A DNA stretch of 64,000 nucleotides from assembly GCF_001654915.1 (NCBI RefSeq), contig NZ_LXEQ01000062.1; one strand, 5' to 3'. The stretch's first letter is position 1. The number at the start of each line of letters is the position of its first letter. The translations under genes were made by a program, and so were the position numbers. Below, one piece after another: positions 7,478 to 15,567 of the stretch. The notes under the pieces were generated by a model. It saw only the letters and a program-made list of their open reading frames with translations, had not been told where the DNA came from and made no database searches. The DNA comes from Buttiauxella ferragutiae (GTDB taxonomy: Bacteria; Pseudomonadota; Gammaproteobacteria; Enterobacterales; Enterobacteriaceae).

Positions 7478-9133
7478 ATGCAAGCATGGCAACAAGTCTA
7501 CGACCCGGCAGGGAACATATGGCTATCAAGCCTCATCGCCGCTATTCCGATTATTTTCTTCTTCTTCGCACTCATTAAATTGCGCATGAAAGGCTACACC
7601 GCCGCCACCATCACTGTGGGCCTGGCGTTGCTCGTTGCGCTATTTTTCTACCGCATGCCCGTTGACCGCGCATTATCGTCGGTGATCTACGGCTTCTTCT
7701 ACGGATTGTGGCCGATTGCGTGGATTATTATCGCCGCGGTATTCGTCTATAAAATCTCGGTGAAAACCGGGCAGTTTGACATTATCCGCTCGTCGATACT
7801 TTCCATCACGCCTGACCAACGCCTGCAAATGCTGATCGTTGGCTTCTCCTTTGGCGCATTTCTTGAAGGGGCTGCCGGATTCGGTGCACCAGTGGCTATT
7901 ACCGCAGCACTACTGGTTGGCCTCGGCTTTAACCCGCTGTACGCCGCCGGTCTGTGCCTGATTGTGAACACCGCGCCGGTCGCGTTCGGTGCGATGGGCA
8001 TTCCCATTATCGTTGCGGGTCAGGTCACCGGCCTCGACAGCTTTGAAATCGGCCAAATGGTTGGCCGCCAGTTACCGTTCCTGACGATTATCGTGCTGTT
8101 CTGGATCATGGCGATTATGGACGGCTGGCGCGGTATTAAAGAAACATGGCCTGCGGTGATGGTGGCTGGTGGCTCGTTTGCTATCGCGCAGTATCTCAGC
8201 TCGAACTTCCTCGGCCCGGAACTGCCTGACATTATTTCTTCCCTGGTTTCTCTGGTGTGTTTGACCGCGTTCTTGCGCGTCTGGAAGCCCGTTCGCATTT
8301 TCCGCTTTGGCGATATTGGTGCCTCCGTTACCGACCAGACACTGGCGCGCCAAAACTACACATTAGGCCAGGTGGTACGCGCCTGGATGCCATTTATCTT
8401 CCTGACGGCTACCGTGACGCTTTGGAGTATCCCGCCGTTTAAAGCATTATTCGCACCTGGCGGTGCTATGGCTGACTGGGTATTTAACATCTCCGTACCG
8501 TTCCTCGACAAAATGGTTGAGAAGATGCCGCCTGTCGTAGCACAGAGCATGGCCTATGCCGCGGTCTATAAGTTTGACTGGTTCTCGGCAACCGGCACCG
8601 CGATTCTGGTCGCCGCGCTTATCTCGATTGTTTACCTGCGCATGAAGCCGAAAGCCGCTATCGAAACCTTTGGTGAAACTCTCAAAGAACTGGCTTTGCC
8701 GATTTACTCCATCGGCATGGTGTTGGCATTCGCGTTTATCTCAAACTATTCCGGCCTTTCGGCAACGCTTGCTCTGGCACTGGCTCATACCGGCCACGCA
8801 TTTACTTTCTTCTCTCCGTTCCTTGGCTGGCTGGGAGTATTCCTGACCGGTTCTGATACCTCGTCCAACGCCCTGTTTGCGGCATTGCAGGCGACGACCG
8901 CACAACAAATTGGCGTGTCCGATCTGTTGCTGGTAGCGGCTAACACTACCGGTGGCGTCACTGGAAAGATGATTTCGCCACAGTCCATCGCCATCGCCTG
9001 TGCCGCTGTAGGGCTGGTGGGTCGGGAATCTGACCTGTTCCGCTTTACTGTTAAACACAGCCTGATATTTACCTGCATGGTCGGCGTTATCACCACGCTT
9101 CAGGCCTATGTTCTGACCTGGATGATCCCTTGA
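7478..9133 (+). CDS. lldP: L-lactate permease LldP
   Basis: Inner-membrane lactate/glycolate proton symporter, 551 residues from the ATG at 7478, exactly the E. coli length. The opening MQAWQQVYDPAGNIWLSSLI matches E. coli LldP, and a Shine-Dalgarno TGGAGAG lies upstream. The open frame extends 69 codons further upstream, but that part covers both LldR operators and is not coding. Many hydrophobic helices span the protein; SFGAFLEGAAGFGAPVAITA and LGVFLTGSDTSSNALF are hallmark family segments. First gene of lldPRD; its TGA overlaps the lldR ATG by one base, indicating coupled translation. Confidence 0.97.
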   Translation: MQAWQQVYDPAGNIWLSSLIAAIPIIFFFFALIKLRMKGYTAATITVGLALLVALFFYRMPVDRALSSVIYGFFYGLWPIAWIIIAAVFVYKISVKTGQFDIIRSSILSITPDQRLQMLIVGFSFGAFLEGAAGFGAPVAITAALLVGLGFNPLYAAGLCLIVNTAPVAFGAMGIPIIVAGQVTGLDSFEIGQMVGRQLPFLTIIVLFWIMAIMDGWRGIKETWPAVMVAGGSFAIAQYLSSNFLGPELPDIISSLVSLVCLTAFLRVWKPVRIFRFGDIGASVTDQTLARQNYTLGQVVRAWMPFIFLTATVTLWSIPPFKALFAPGGAMADWVFNISVPFLDKMVEKMPPVVAQSMAYAAVYKFDWFSATGTAILVAALISIVYLRMKPKAAIETFGETLKELALPIYSIGMVLAFAFISNYSGLSATLALALAHTGHAFTFFSPFLGWLGVFLTGSDTSSNALFAALQATTAQQIGVSDLLLVAANTTGGVTGKMISPQSIAIACAAVGLVGRESDLFRFTVKHSLIFTCMVGVITTLQAYVLTWMIP

Positions 9134-9918
9134 TGAGCACACAACCGCGCCTGGCTGACCATCTGGTTGAGCGCGTAAAAGCATTAATTAGCGAACGTAA
9201 ACTGGAGGCGGGCATGCGGTTGCCCGCCGAACGCCAGTTAGCGGCAGAAATGGGCGTATCGCGCTCATCGATTCGTGAAGCTATTCAAAAACTGATTAGC
9301 GAGGGCGTATTAATTAGCCGCCGCGGTGGCGGCACGTTTGTTCGTTACGAAGTTCAGGCCTGGTCCGAGCAACGTATTGTACAGCCACTCAAAACGTTAG
9401 TTGAGAACGACCCAAACTATCGCTACGACATTCTGGAAGCACGGCATGCCATCGAAGCCAGCACCGCCTGGTACGCCGCGATGCGCGCCACTCCGGCCGA
9501 CAAAGAGAAGTTAATTGCCTGTTTTGACGCCACGCTAAAATTCAAAGAGAGCGATGACCCGGACCTGGCGGCCCAGGCCGATGTGCGCTTTCATCTGGCA
9601 ATTGCCGAAGCCTCGCACAACATTGTGTTGCTTCAGACGATGCGCGGTTTTTTCGACCTGCTGCAATCCTCCGTAATGCACAGCCGCCAGCGCATGTACA
9701 CCGTACCCGCTATTTTTGCGGGACTCACCGAACAACATACCGAACTGTTGCAGGCTATTTTGGCAGGCGACCCGGAACGCGCGCGTTTAGCGGCAAAAAC
9801 TCACCTCGGGTTTGTCCATACCACCATCAAAACCCTGCATGAAGACGAAGCCCGGCAGGCGCGAATCAGCCGCCTGCCCGATGAAGATACCGACGTAATA
9901 AGGGACGAAAATCCATGA
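9133..9918 (+). CDS. lldR: L-lactate-responsive regulator LldR (GntR family, FadR subgroup)
   Basis: A 261-residue transcription factor. The N-terminal winged helix (residues about 8-75) includes GMRLPAERQLAAEMGVSRSS and a GGGTFVR wing; the all-helical FCD ligand domain fills the rest (LEARHAIEASTAWYAAMRAT, QADVRFHLAIAEASHN). In E. coli LldR represses lldPRD without lactate and activates with it. ATG at 9133 overlaps the lldP stop (TGATG); a TTG one codon earlier is less likely. It overlaps lldD by four bases (ATGA). Twin matching operators lie upstream of lldP. Confidence 0.96.
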   Translation: MSTQPRLADHLVERVKALISERKLEAGMRLPAERQLAAEMGVSRSSIREAIQKLISEGVLISRRGGGTFVRYEVQAWSEQRIVQPLKTLVENDPNYRYDILEARHAIEASTAWYAAMRATPADKEKLIACFDATLKFKESDDPDLAAQADVRFHLAIAEASHNIVLLQTMRGFFDLLQSSVMHSRQRMYTVPAIFAGLTEQHTELLQAILAGDPERARLAAKTHLGFVHTTIKTLHEDEARQARISRLPDEDTDVIRDENP

Positions 9919-11096
9919 TTATTTCTGCTGCTACCGACTATCGCGCCGCTGCGAAGCGCATCCTGCCGCCATTCCTGTTCCATTACATTGACGGTGGGGC
10001 GTATGCCGAACATACGCTGCGTCGTAATGTTGACGACCTGGCGCAAGTGGCGTTAAAGCAGCGCGTACTGAAAAATATGTCCGCTCTGAACCTGGAAACC
10101 AAACTGTTTAATGAAACGCTGTCGATGCCCGTCGCGCTGGCTCCGGTGGGATTGTGCGGAATGTACGCACGCCGTGGCGAAGTTCAGGCAGCAAAAGCCG
10201 CCGCCGCCAAAGGTATTCCGTTTACGCTTTCCACAGTTTCCGTCTGCCCAATTGAAGAAGTCGCACCGGCGATTGACCGCCCAATGTGGTTCCAGCTTTA
10301 TGTGCTCAAAGACCGTGGCTTTATGCGTAATGCTCTGGAACGTGCCAAAGCTGCGGGTTGTTCAACGCTGGTGTTTACCGTTGATATGCCGACACCTGGC
10401 GCGCGTTACCGCGATGCGCACTCCGGCATGAGTGGGCAACACGCAGCACTTCGCCGCTACTGGCAAGCGGTGACGCATCCGCAATGGGCATGGGATGTGG
10501 GTCTGAAGGGGCGCCCGCACGATCTCGGTAATATCTCCACCTATCTTGGTAAACCAACAGGTCTTGAAGATTACATTGGCTGGCTGGCGAATAACTTCGA
10601 TCCATCCATTTCGTGGAGCGATCTGGAGTGGATCCGCGAGTTCTGGGATGGCCCGATGATCATCAAAGGGATTCTCGACCCGCAAGATGCCAAAGATGCC
10701 GTGCGTTTCGGGGCTGACGGGATTGTGGTTTCCAACCACGGCGGCCGCCAACTCGACGGTGTGTTGTCGTCTTGCCGCGCCCTGCCAGCCATTGCCGATG
10801 CGGTAAAAGGCGATATCGCCATTCTTGCCGATAGCGGCATTCGCAGCGGCCTGGATGTGGTGCGAATGATTGCGCTCGGCGCTGACTCCGTATTGCTAGG
10901 CCGCGCTTATTTGTACGCGTTAGCCACCCACGGTCAGGCAGGCGTTGCCAATCTGCTCAACCTGATTGAAAAAGAGATGCGGGTTGCAATGACGCTGACC
11001 GGAGCAAAATCTATCGCCGAAATCAGCCCTGATTTGCTGGTGCGCGAAGGCGTGAAAGACATCCTGTCGCCACAAGATATGGCGGTGGGGTTTTAG
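9915..11096 (+). CDS. lldD: FMN-dependent L-lactate dehydrogenase LldD
   Basis: Membrane-associated, respiratory-chain-linked enzyme oxidising L-lactate to pyruvate and passing electrons to quinone. The 393 residues cover the whole FMN alpha-hydroxy-acid dehydrogenase fold. It starts MIISAATDYRAAAKRILPPF; the active-site histidine lies in VSNHGGRQLDGVLSS, and the FMN phosphate region reads ADSGIRSGLDVVRMIALGAD. The C-terminal 20 residues differ from the E. coli ending, a normally variable tail. Third gene of lldPRD, closed by a terminator. Confidence 0.96.
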   Translation: MIISAATDYRAAAKRILPPFLFHYIDGGAYAEHTLRRNVDDLAQVALKQRVLKNMSALNLETKLFNETLSMPVALAPVGLCGMYARRGEVQAAKAAAAKGIPFTLSTVSVCPIEEVAPAIDRPMWFQLYVLKDRGFMRNALERAKAAGCSTLVFTVDMPTPGARYRDAHSGMSGQHAALRRYWQAVTHPQWAWDVGLKGRPHDLGNISTYLGKPTGLEDYIGWLANNFDPSISWSDLEWIREFWDGPMIIKGILDPQDAKDAVRFGADGIVVSNHGGRQLDGVLSSCRALPAIADAVKGDIAILADSGIRSGLDVVRMIALGADSVLLGRAYLYALATHGQAGVANLLNLIEKEMRVAMTLTGAKSIAEISPDLLVREGVKDILSPQDMAVGF

Positions 11097-11105
11097 GTAA
11101 ACTGA

Positions 11106-11136
11106 TGCTCGCCAGGTGATAAATGGCGAGCATTTT
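11106..11136 (+). terminator. Rho-independent terminator of lldPRD
   Basis: Perfect 9-bp stem TGCTCGCCA (11106-11114) with TGGCGAGCA (11124-11132), then TTTTC. It ends lldPRD just before the convergent antitoxin gene. Confidence 0.85.
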
Positions 11137-11139
11137 CAC

Positions 11140-11442
11140 TCAACTCGTCAGCTCCGCAAAACTGATACCCGCCGCATTGATAATCTTTTTAGTTGTGCTG
11201 ATGGTTGGGTTCCCACGTTCTGAAAGGGTTCTGTAGAGCGTTTCGCGATTCAGTTTTGCCTGTGCTGCTATTTTGCTAAACCCGCCTCGAGCTTCAACGA
11301 GGCGACGTAATGCCAGCAGAAACAGCACTTCTCCATTTTCTTCATCCAGACCCGCAAATGCCTCTTTCATATATTCCACGGCAAATGCGTGATCTTCCTG
11401 AAGCATTTCGATGACTGTTTGGTCGAACTCATTAAATTGCAT
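11140..11442 (-). CDS. Antitoxin of a type II module (XRE-type HTH, addiction-module antidote)
   Basis: A 100-residue DNA-binding antitoxin with the family layout: acidic N-terminal half (EDHAFAVEYMKEAFAGLDEE) and C-terminal helix-turn-helix (GGFSKIAAQAKLNRETLYRT, then SERGNPTISTTKKIINAAGI). This fits the putative addiction-module antidote family that pairs with Gp49-like RelE/HigB toxins. It overlaps the 3' end of the toxin gene by 11 bases, giving toxin-first order. Family antitoxins neutralise the toxin and autorepress. Confidence 0.85.
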   Translation of the reverse strand: MQFNEFDQTVIEMLQEDHAFAVEYMKEAFAGLDEENGEVLFLLALRRLVEARGGFSKIAAQAKLNRETLYRTLSERGNPTISTTKKIINAAGISFAELTS

Positions 11443-11761
11443 TTTTTAACTCCTGATGTTCTTGCCACCATGTCACAGCCTGCTCGATATCCGCTTGTTG
11501 TTTGCGTTTATCGCCACCGAGCAAGAGCAAATAGGTATCCTTACCTTCATACGCATAATAAATCCTGTAACCAGGCCCTTCATCTATGCGCATTTCCCAA
11601 ACGCCATGTCGGCATGGCTTATGGTCGCCAGGGTTGTTAAGCGCTAACTGGTCAATACGCCGAACAATTTTCGTTTTAGCCCGTGGATCCCGTAATACTT
11701 TTAACCACTCATTAAAAGGCACCCTGCCGTTTTGCAGTTTGAAGTACTTAATCATATTCAT
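11432..11761 (-). CDS. RelE/ParE-superfamily toxin (phage-derived Gp49/HigB-like)
   Basis: A 109-residue protein whose core (VPFNEWLKVLRDPRAKTKIV, GDHKPCRHGVWEMRIDEGPG, YRIYYAYEGKDTYLLLLGGD) is typical of the phage-derived HigB-like RelE/ParE family of ribosome-dependent mRNA interferases. The first gene of the pair, it overlaps the antitoxin. The ATG at 11761 has AAGGAG eight bases upstream; an ATG two codons later is also possible. The conserved YRIYY and KRKQ segments look intact, so the module is probably functional. Confidence 0.87.
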   Translation of the reverse strand: MNMIKYFKLQNGRVPFNEWLKVLRDPRAKTKIVRRIDQLALNNPGDHKPCRHGVWEMRIDEGPGYRIYYAYEGKDTYLLLLGGDKRKQQADIEQAVTWWQEHQELKNAI

Positions 11762-11920
11762 CCTTGAAACTCCTTAATTGTAGCTTTTAAACCACATCAG
11801 TCAATGTATTTATTTTGAGCACAATTATTTCGTGCCACAGCAGGCTAGCCCAGGGGAAAGGAAGAGAGCGAGAGGTATTCGGGGTGAAAGTTTAGCTTTG
11901 CGGCATGCCTTCCAGCATGA

Positions 11921-11967
11921 AGATAAAAGGCGCAGCGCTGCCGCCGGGCTTCACCGGAAGCAGCGCT
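11921..11967 (-). terminator. Rho-independent terminator of osmC
   Basis: On the reverse strand AGCGCTGC (11967-11960) pairs with GCAGCGCT (11941-11934), with an inner CCGG/CCGG helix, and the stem is followed by TTTTATCTT. It lies 10 bases past the osmC stop. The rest of the gap to the toxin gene (11762-11920) shows nothing recognisable. Confidence 0.75.
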
Positions 11968-11976
11968 TGCTGGGCA

Positions 11977-12405
11977 TTAATTGAGTTTGTAGTCGAGGGT
12001 GATTTCAGCTTTCATCAGTTGCGATACCGGGCAACCAGCTTTGGCTTTCTGGATAATTTTATCGAACGCCGCGCTATCCGCATTCGGCACTTTGACGTTA
12101 CTGGTTAGCGCAATTTTGGTAATGGCAAAGCCACCGTCGGTTTTATCCAGCGAGACATCCGCTGTGGTGTCGATGCTTTCTGCCGTGTAGCCCTCTTCGC
12201 CAAGCATTAGCGAAAGCGCCATCGAAAAACAGGCTGCGTGTGCCGCACCGATTAACTCTTCCGGATTGGTCCCGGCAACCCCTTCAAAACGTGTATTAAA
12301 ACCATAGGGCTGTTCTTTTAACGCGCCGCTCTCGGTGGAAACAGTCCCTTTGCCGCGTTTAATGTCACCTTCCCAGTGAGCCTGCCCTTTCTTATGAATG
12401 GTCAT
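11977..12405 (-). CDS. osmC: Osmotically inducible peroxiredoxin OsmC
   Basis: Cytoplasmic thiol peroxidase that reduces organic hydroperoxides. The 142 residues match E. coli OsmC over the full length, beginning MTIHKKGQAHWEGDIKRGKG. The two catalytic cysteines lie in IGAAHAACFSMALSL (about residue 59) and AKAGCPVSQLM (about residue 125). In E. coli it is induced by osmotic stress and stationary phase; the upstream 158-base region is shared with the divergent TPR/ECF operon, so co-regulation is possible but not shown. Confidence 0.97.
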   Translation of the reverse strand: MTIHKKGQAHWEGDIKRGKGTVSTESGALKEQPYGFNTRFEGVAGTNPEELIGAAHAACFSMALSLMLGEEGYTAESIDTTADVSLDKTDGGFAITKIALTSNVKVPNADSAAFDKIIQKAKAGCPVSQLMKAEITLDYKLN

Positions 12406-12504
12406 GTAATCGCTCCTATTTTATTAACACGAACATCAAGTATAGAAGTTGAATACGGGCTTGCCCGGCATCTCAGAACAATCCTTGCGGCGCAGAAAGA
12501 TAAA

Positions 12505-12518
12505 ACGAATAAATTCGT
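12505..12518. promoter_or_regulatory. 14-bp palindrome in the osmC/TPR divergent region
   Basis: ACGAAT-AA-ATTCGT, a perfect inverted repeat 45 bases before the TPR gene start. It could be an operator or part of an ECF-dependent promoter; no known consensus was recognised. Confidence 0.3.
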
Positions 12519-12563
12519 GATCCCAGGTGTTTACTCCATACCGAACACCACGAGGCTATTATC

Positions 12564-13097
12564 ATGAAGCGTTTTTACCGCCAGTTTGTTCCCGCAGTTG
12601 TCACCAGTTTGATGTTGTTTTCCGGCTACGTTCAGGCCATGGGCGGCAGCAACGACGAACCCGTTCCGCCAACCTGCCCTAAGGGGCAAATTTATGACTC
12701 AAAAACCAAAACTTGTATGGTCGATAAAGGGGGGATGATTGGCGACGAATCCCGCACCGACTACGCTTACGCGCTGGCAAAAGCGGGCCGCTACCAGGAA
12801 GCGCTGGATATGCTCAATACGTTGAAAGACCAAAACACCGCCGAAGCGCTCAATTATCGAGGTTATGCCACTCGCAAACTGGGCCGTACCGATGAAGGGA
12901 TCGGCTATTATTTAAAATCTGTCGCCCTCGATCCGAAATATCCAAAAGTTCGCGAATATCTCGGGGAAGCGTACATGATCAAAAACCGTCCGGATCTTGC
13001 TCGTGAACAGCTCGCTGCCATCAAGACTCTGTGCGGCACCAGCTGCGAGGAGTATCGCGATTTGTCCGCAGCCATCGACGGCCATCCCGAATCCTAA
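12564..13097 (+). CDS. Exported tetratricopeptide-repeat protein, first gene of an ECF sigma operon
   Basis: A 177-residue protein with a signal peptide (MKRFYRQFVPAVVTSLMLFS, cleavage near VQA-MG). A short Cys-containing stretch follows (PPTCPKGQIYDSKTKTCMVD), then two or more TPR units at about residues 65-150 (DYAYALAKAGRYQEALDML, ALNYRGYATRKLGRTDEGIG, KYPKVREYLGEAYMIKNRPD). Two further cysteines (CGTSC) near the C-terminus may form a disulfide. The sigma factor starts six bases after its stop, so it is surely co-transcribed. I do not recognise a named orthologue; it may be a periplasmic partner for the anti-sigma protein. Confidence 0.8.
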   Translation: MKRFYRQFVPAVVTSLMLFSGYVQAMGGSNDEPVPPTCPKGQIYDSKTKTCMVDKGGMIGDESRTDYAYALAKAGRYQEALDMLNTLKDQNTAEALNYRGYATRKLGRTDEGIGYYLKSVALDPKYPKVREYLGEAYMIKNRPDLAREQLAAIKTLCGTSCEEYRDLSAAIDGHPES

Positions 13098-13103
13098 TCG
13101 GAG

Positions 13104-13625
13104 GTGAAAATTAGTAGCGAAGCGATACGCCGCGATCTCGCGCAATATCTTTCACGCCTGTGGCGCTACGGCCTGGTGCTTTCTCATCAGCGGGATATTG
13201 CCGATGATTTGGTGCAGGCAACCTGTGTGCGCGCCATTGAACGCGCCGCACAATTTGAGGCGGGCAGCAGGATGGATAGCTGGCTCTTTTCCATCCTGCA
13301 CTCCATTTGGCTCAATGAGGTTCGGGCGCAGCAAATTCGTCGCGGACAGGGATTTGTGGATATCGATATGCTCACGGAAAGCGGGAACTGCGATGATCCC
13401 ATCTGGACAAACGATGTGATGAAACGCGTGGCTCGTTTACCCGAAGCCCAGCGGGACACCGTTTTTCTGGTTTATGTCGAAGAGTTGTCGTATCGCGAGG
13501 CGGCGAAAATTCTCAATGTCCCGGTGGGAACGGTGATGAGCAGGCTTGCCACCGCGCGGCTGACGCTGGCTCAGGACCGCGCGCTTCAGCCTGATTCGCC
13601 ATCATTAAAAGGAGAAAGTTCATGA
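13104..13625 (+). CDS. ECF-type RNA polymerase sigma factor
   Basis: About 173 residues with sigma region 2 (DIADDLVQATCVRAIERAAQ, SWLFSILHSIWLNEVRAQQ) and region 4 (LPEAQRDTVFLVYVEELSYR, AAKILNVPVGTVMSRLATAR), the minimal ECF layout. The start is odd. The frame opens with GTG at 13104, but GGAGG occupies 13100-13104 and overlaps that codon. At normal spacing the site points to an ATT at 13110; no ATG lies near. The anti-sigma gene overlaps its end by four bases (ATGA), so the two are translationally coupled. The ECF subgroup and regulon are unknown. Confidence 0.87.
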   Translation: MKISSEAIRRDLAQYLSRLWRYGLVLSHQRDIADDLVQATCVRAIERAAQFEAGSRMDSWLFSILHSIWLNEVRAQQIRRGQGFVDIDMLTESGNCDDPIWTNDVMKRVARLPEAQRDTVFLVYVEELSYREAAKILNVPVGTVMSRLATARLTLAQDRALQPDSPSLKGESS

Positions 13626-14371
13626 CACTTACTGCCAATACGGATGAGCTGCTGGTGGCGTATCTGGACAATGAACTCAGCGCCACGCAGCGCCAGCAAC
13701 TGGAAGAACGCCTCAGTCATGATGCGTATCTGGCTGAACGGCTGTTGCTGTTAGAGCGTAGCAGTTTACCTTTTAAATCTGCTTTCGAACCTTTGCTGGA
13801 AGCGGCACCGCAATCTCGCTTACAGGCTTATCTCACTCCCGCAACAGCTGCCGTATCCCGACGTCATCTCATCGCCGCTGCGGTAAGTTTTCTGGCATTG
13901 GGTGTGATTGGCGACCGCGCTTTGTTACTTTTATCTCAACCTGAAGAAAACTGGCGTGAATTAGTGGCGCAATATATGGCGCTTTATACGCCACAGACGC
14001 TGGCTGAAACACCAACACGCCAGGCGCTGGAAGCGCAATTGAAAACCACGGGGACACAACTCGGTTTAGCGCTGAATTCAGAAAGCCTTGCCCTGCAAAA
14101 TGCCACGCTGAAAAATGCACGCGTACTGTCTTACGATGAACAGTCCATCGCGCAAATTACCTGGCTTGATACCGCCCACGGCCCCTTGGCGTTGTGTATT
14201 ACCGGCTATTCAGGGAAACCGATAACGGCGAAAAACGAGCAACGGCTGGGCATGAATATTGTTTATTGGGCGAGTACAAACCACCAGTTTATGGTGATTG
14301 GACACGGCCCAATGGCACAAATGAACCAGATTGCACAACAGTTGCAAAGCAGTCTTACTGGAGCGAGCTAG
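13622..14371 (+). CDS. Transmembrane anti-sigma factor
   Basis: A 249-residue single-pass protein. The N-terminal cytoplasmic domain (DELLVAYLDNELSATQRQQL, EERLSHDAYLAERL) has the form of RsiW/FecR-type anti-sigma domains that clamp ECF factors. A membrane helix lies around residues 82-103 (HLIAAAVSFLALGVIGDRAL), and about 145 extracytoplasmic residues follow, presumably the signal sensor. The ATG overlaps the sigma-factor stop. Its own stop overlaps the convergent vapC by four bases. No known signal can be read from the periplasmic part. Confidence 0.83.
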   Translation: MTLTANTDELLVAYLDNELSATQRQQLEERLSHDAYLAERLLLLERSSLPFKSAFEPLLEAAPQSRLQAYLTPATAAVSRRHLIAAAVSFLALGVIGDRALLLLSQPEENWRELVAQYMALYTPQTLAETPTRQALEAQLKTTGTQLGLALNSESLALQNATLKNARVLSYDEQSIAQITWLDTAHGPLALCITGYSGKPITAKNEQRLGMNIVYWASTNHQFMVIGHGPMAQMNQIAQQLQSSLTGAS

Positions 14372-14757
14372 CGCGTCCAGTCCTCAACGCGTAAACGCCC
14401 GACCATGGTAAAAGCACGATCGCTGGTGACCACCGTCGCGTTTCGGCTCAGGGCGTGAGCGGCAATTAACTGGTCAAGATGACCCAATACTTTGCCTTTC
14501 TTTTCCATCGCCGCTCGTAACTGACCGTAGCTTTTCGCCGCTTCGCTGTCCCACGCGTAGACCGATACTGTTTCCAGAAAACCCTGCACCGCAGCAGCCA
14601 GATTTTTACTCTGGCGCTTAGCCACGCCATATAACAGCTCAGCTTCCGTTACACTAGAAATGCACACTTCTACAGGGCGCGTTTGAGCCAGCTTTTCTAT
14701 CACTTTAGGATGCTGACGGAAAAGATAGCTCACCGTGTTGGTATCCAGCATGTACAT
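14368..14757 (-). CDS. vapC: VapC-type PIN-domain ribonuclease toxin
   Basis: A 129-residue PIN-domain toxin. Acidic active-site residues are visible: Asp5 in MLDTNTVSYLF, Glu near 41 in SVTEAELLYG, Asp near 96 in LGHLDQLIAAHAL and Asp near 115 in VVTSDRAF. Enterobacterial VapC enzymes of this type cut initiator tRNA. It follows vapB after two bases on the same strand and converges on the anti-sigma gene with a 4-base overlap. All catalytic positions look intact. Confidence 0.92.
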   Translation of the reverse strand: MYMLDTNTVSYLFRQHPKVIEKLAQTRPVEVCISSVTEAELLYGVAKRQSKNLAAAVQGFLETVSVYAWDSEAAKSYGQLRAAMEKKGKVLGHLDQLIAAHALSRNATVVTSDRAFTMVGRLRVEDWTR

Positions 14758-14759
14758 GG

Positions 14760-15023
14760 TCAGTCCATCCCTGCAAAGGGATCTCTGTCGGCAATACTCT
14801 GGTTACGCTCCTGCTCATCAAGGAAGTTATCAGGCACTTTTGCTTTCTTCACTAAAGCAAAAACGTTACCCCATCCTTCTGGTTTGGCTGGATTTTTTGA
14901 AAGAATCACGTTTCCCTCCTTGTCTTTGCGGATATACACCCTGTCGGTATCAAACTCAAATTCCACCGGTAACCTCACCGCCTGGTTTCTGCCGTTTTTA
15001 AAAAGCTTCGCGACGCGTTCCAT
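14760..15023 (-). CDS. vapB: VapB-type antitoxin (AbrB/SpoVT fold)
   Basis: An 87-residue antitoxin. The N-terminal swapped-hairpin DNA-binding part reads MERVAKLFKNGRNQAVRLPV, followed by the acidic toxin-binding tail (DEQERNQSIADRDPFAGMD). The ATG at 15023 is chosen because AGGAG sits six bases upstream; an in-frame extension of five codons lacks a ribosome-binding site. VapBC complexes typically autorepress. The 259 bases from here to ilvN show no gene or clear terminator. Confidence 0.9.
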   Translation of the reverse strand: MERVAKLFKNGRNQAVRLPVEFEFDTDRVYIRKDKEGNVILSKNPAKPEGWGNVFALVKKAKVPDNFLDEQERNQSIADRDPFAGMD

Positions 15024-15282
15024 GGTAACTCCTGGCACTTAATGACCTATGCCATAGCATATGCCACAGAAACGCATTCGCCAAGCTCACTTTTTATACG
15101 ATTAACGTTTACGTGGGCAATCTACCCTGGATTTATGCAATCAGGTTGGCTTTATTGCGACGGGATTATTGTTTTGCGAGAAGCTTCCAGAATGGTGAAA
15201 ATAACGAAGCGAAGTTGCAGTGCAGAATGATGAATCGTGCAAAATTGGGTGGATAAACTTACCGTTTACCCACCCTGAAATG

Positions 15283-15564
15283 CTATTGAACCAGTGCGGT
15301 TAGCTTACCAAAAATGCCCGCACCGTCTGCATCGCGCCTGATTTGTACCACATCTTCAAGTTTATCGATTTGGCTAATCATCTGCTCAAGACGCTGGTCA
15401 TCCGCCACTTGTAGCCAGATACGGCTCTGGTCGCCCTGTGGTAGCGGCAGACAGAGAATACCTTCGACGTTAAAGGCGCGGCGAGCGAACAGGCCGCAAA
15501 TGTGAGACATCACACCCGGATGGTTGCTCACCGTAAGTTCCAGAATAACGGTTAGTTGTTGCAT
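15283..15564 (-). CDS. ilvN: Acetolactate synthase I regulatory subunit IlvN
   Basis: Small ACT-domain subunit conferring valine feedback inhibition on acetohydroxyacid synthase I. The 93 residues include the ACT core NHPGVMSHICGLFARRAFNV and the helix RLEQMISQIDKLEDVVQIRR, both close to E. coli IlvN (96 residues). It starts three bases after ilvB ends, giving the usual ilvBN operon. The C-terminal tail differs from E. coli. Confidence 0.95.
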   Translation of the reverse strand: MQQLTVILELTVSNHPGVMSHICGLFARRAFNVEGILCLPLPQGDQSRIWLQVADDQRLEQMISQIDKLEDVVQIRRDADGAGIFGKLTALVQ

Positions 15565-15567
15565 GGC

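Noticed and set aside
15042..15230. 62-codon frame between vapB and ilvN
   Set aside because: No ribosome-binding site, low-complexity content and no recognisable family.
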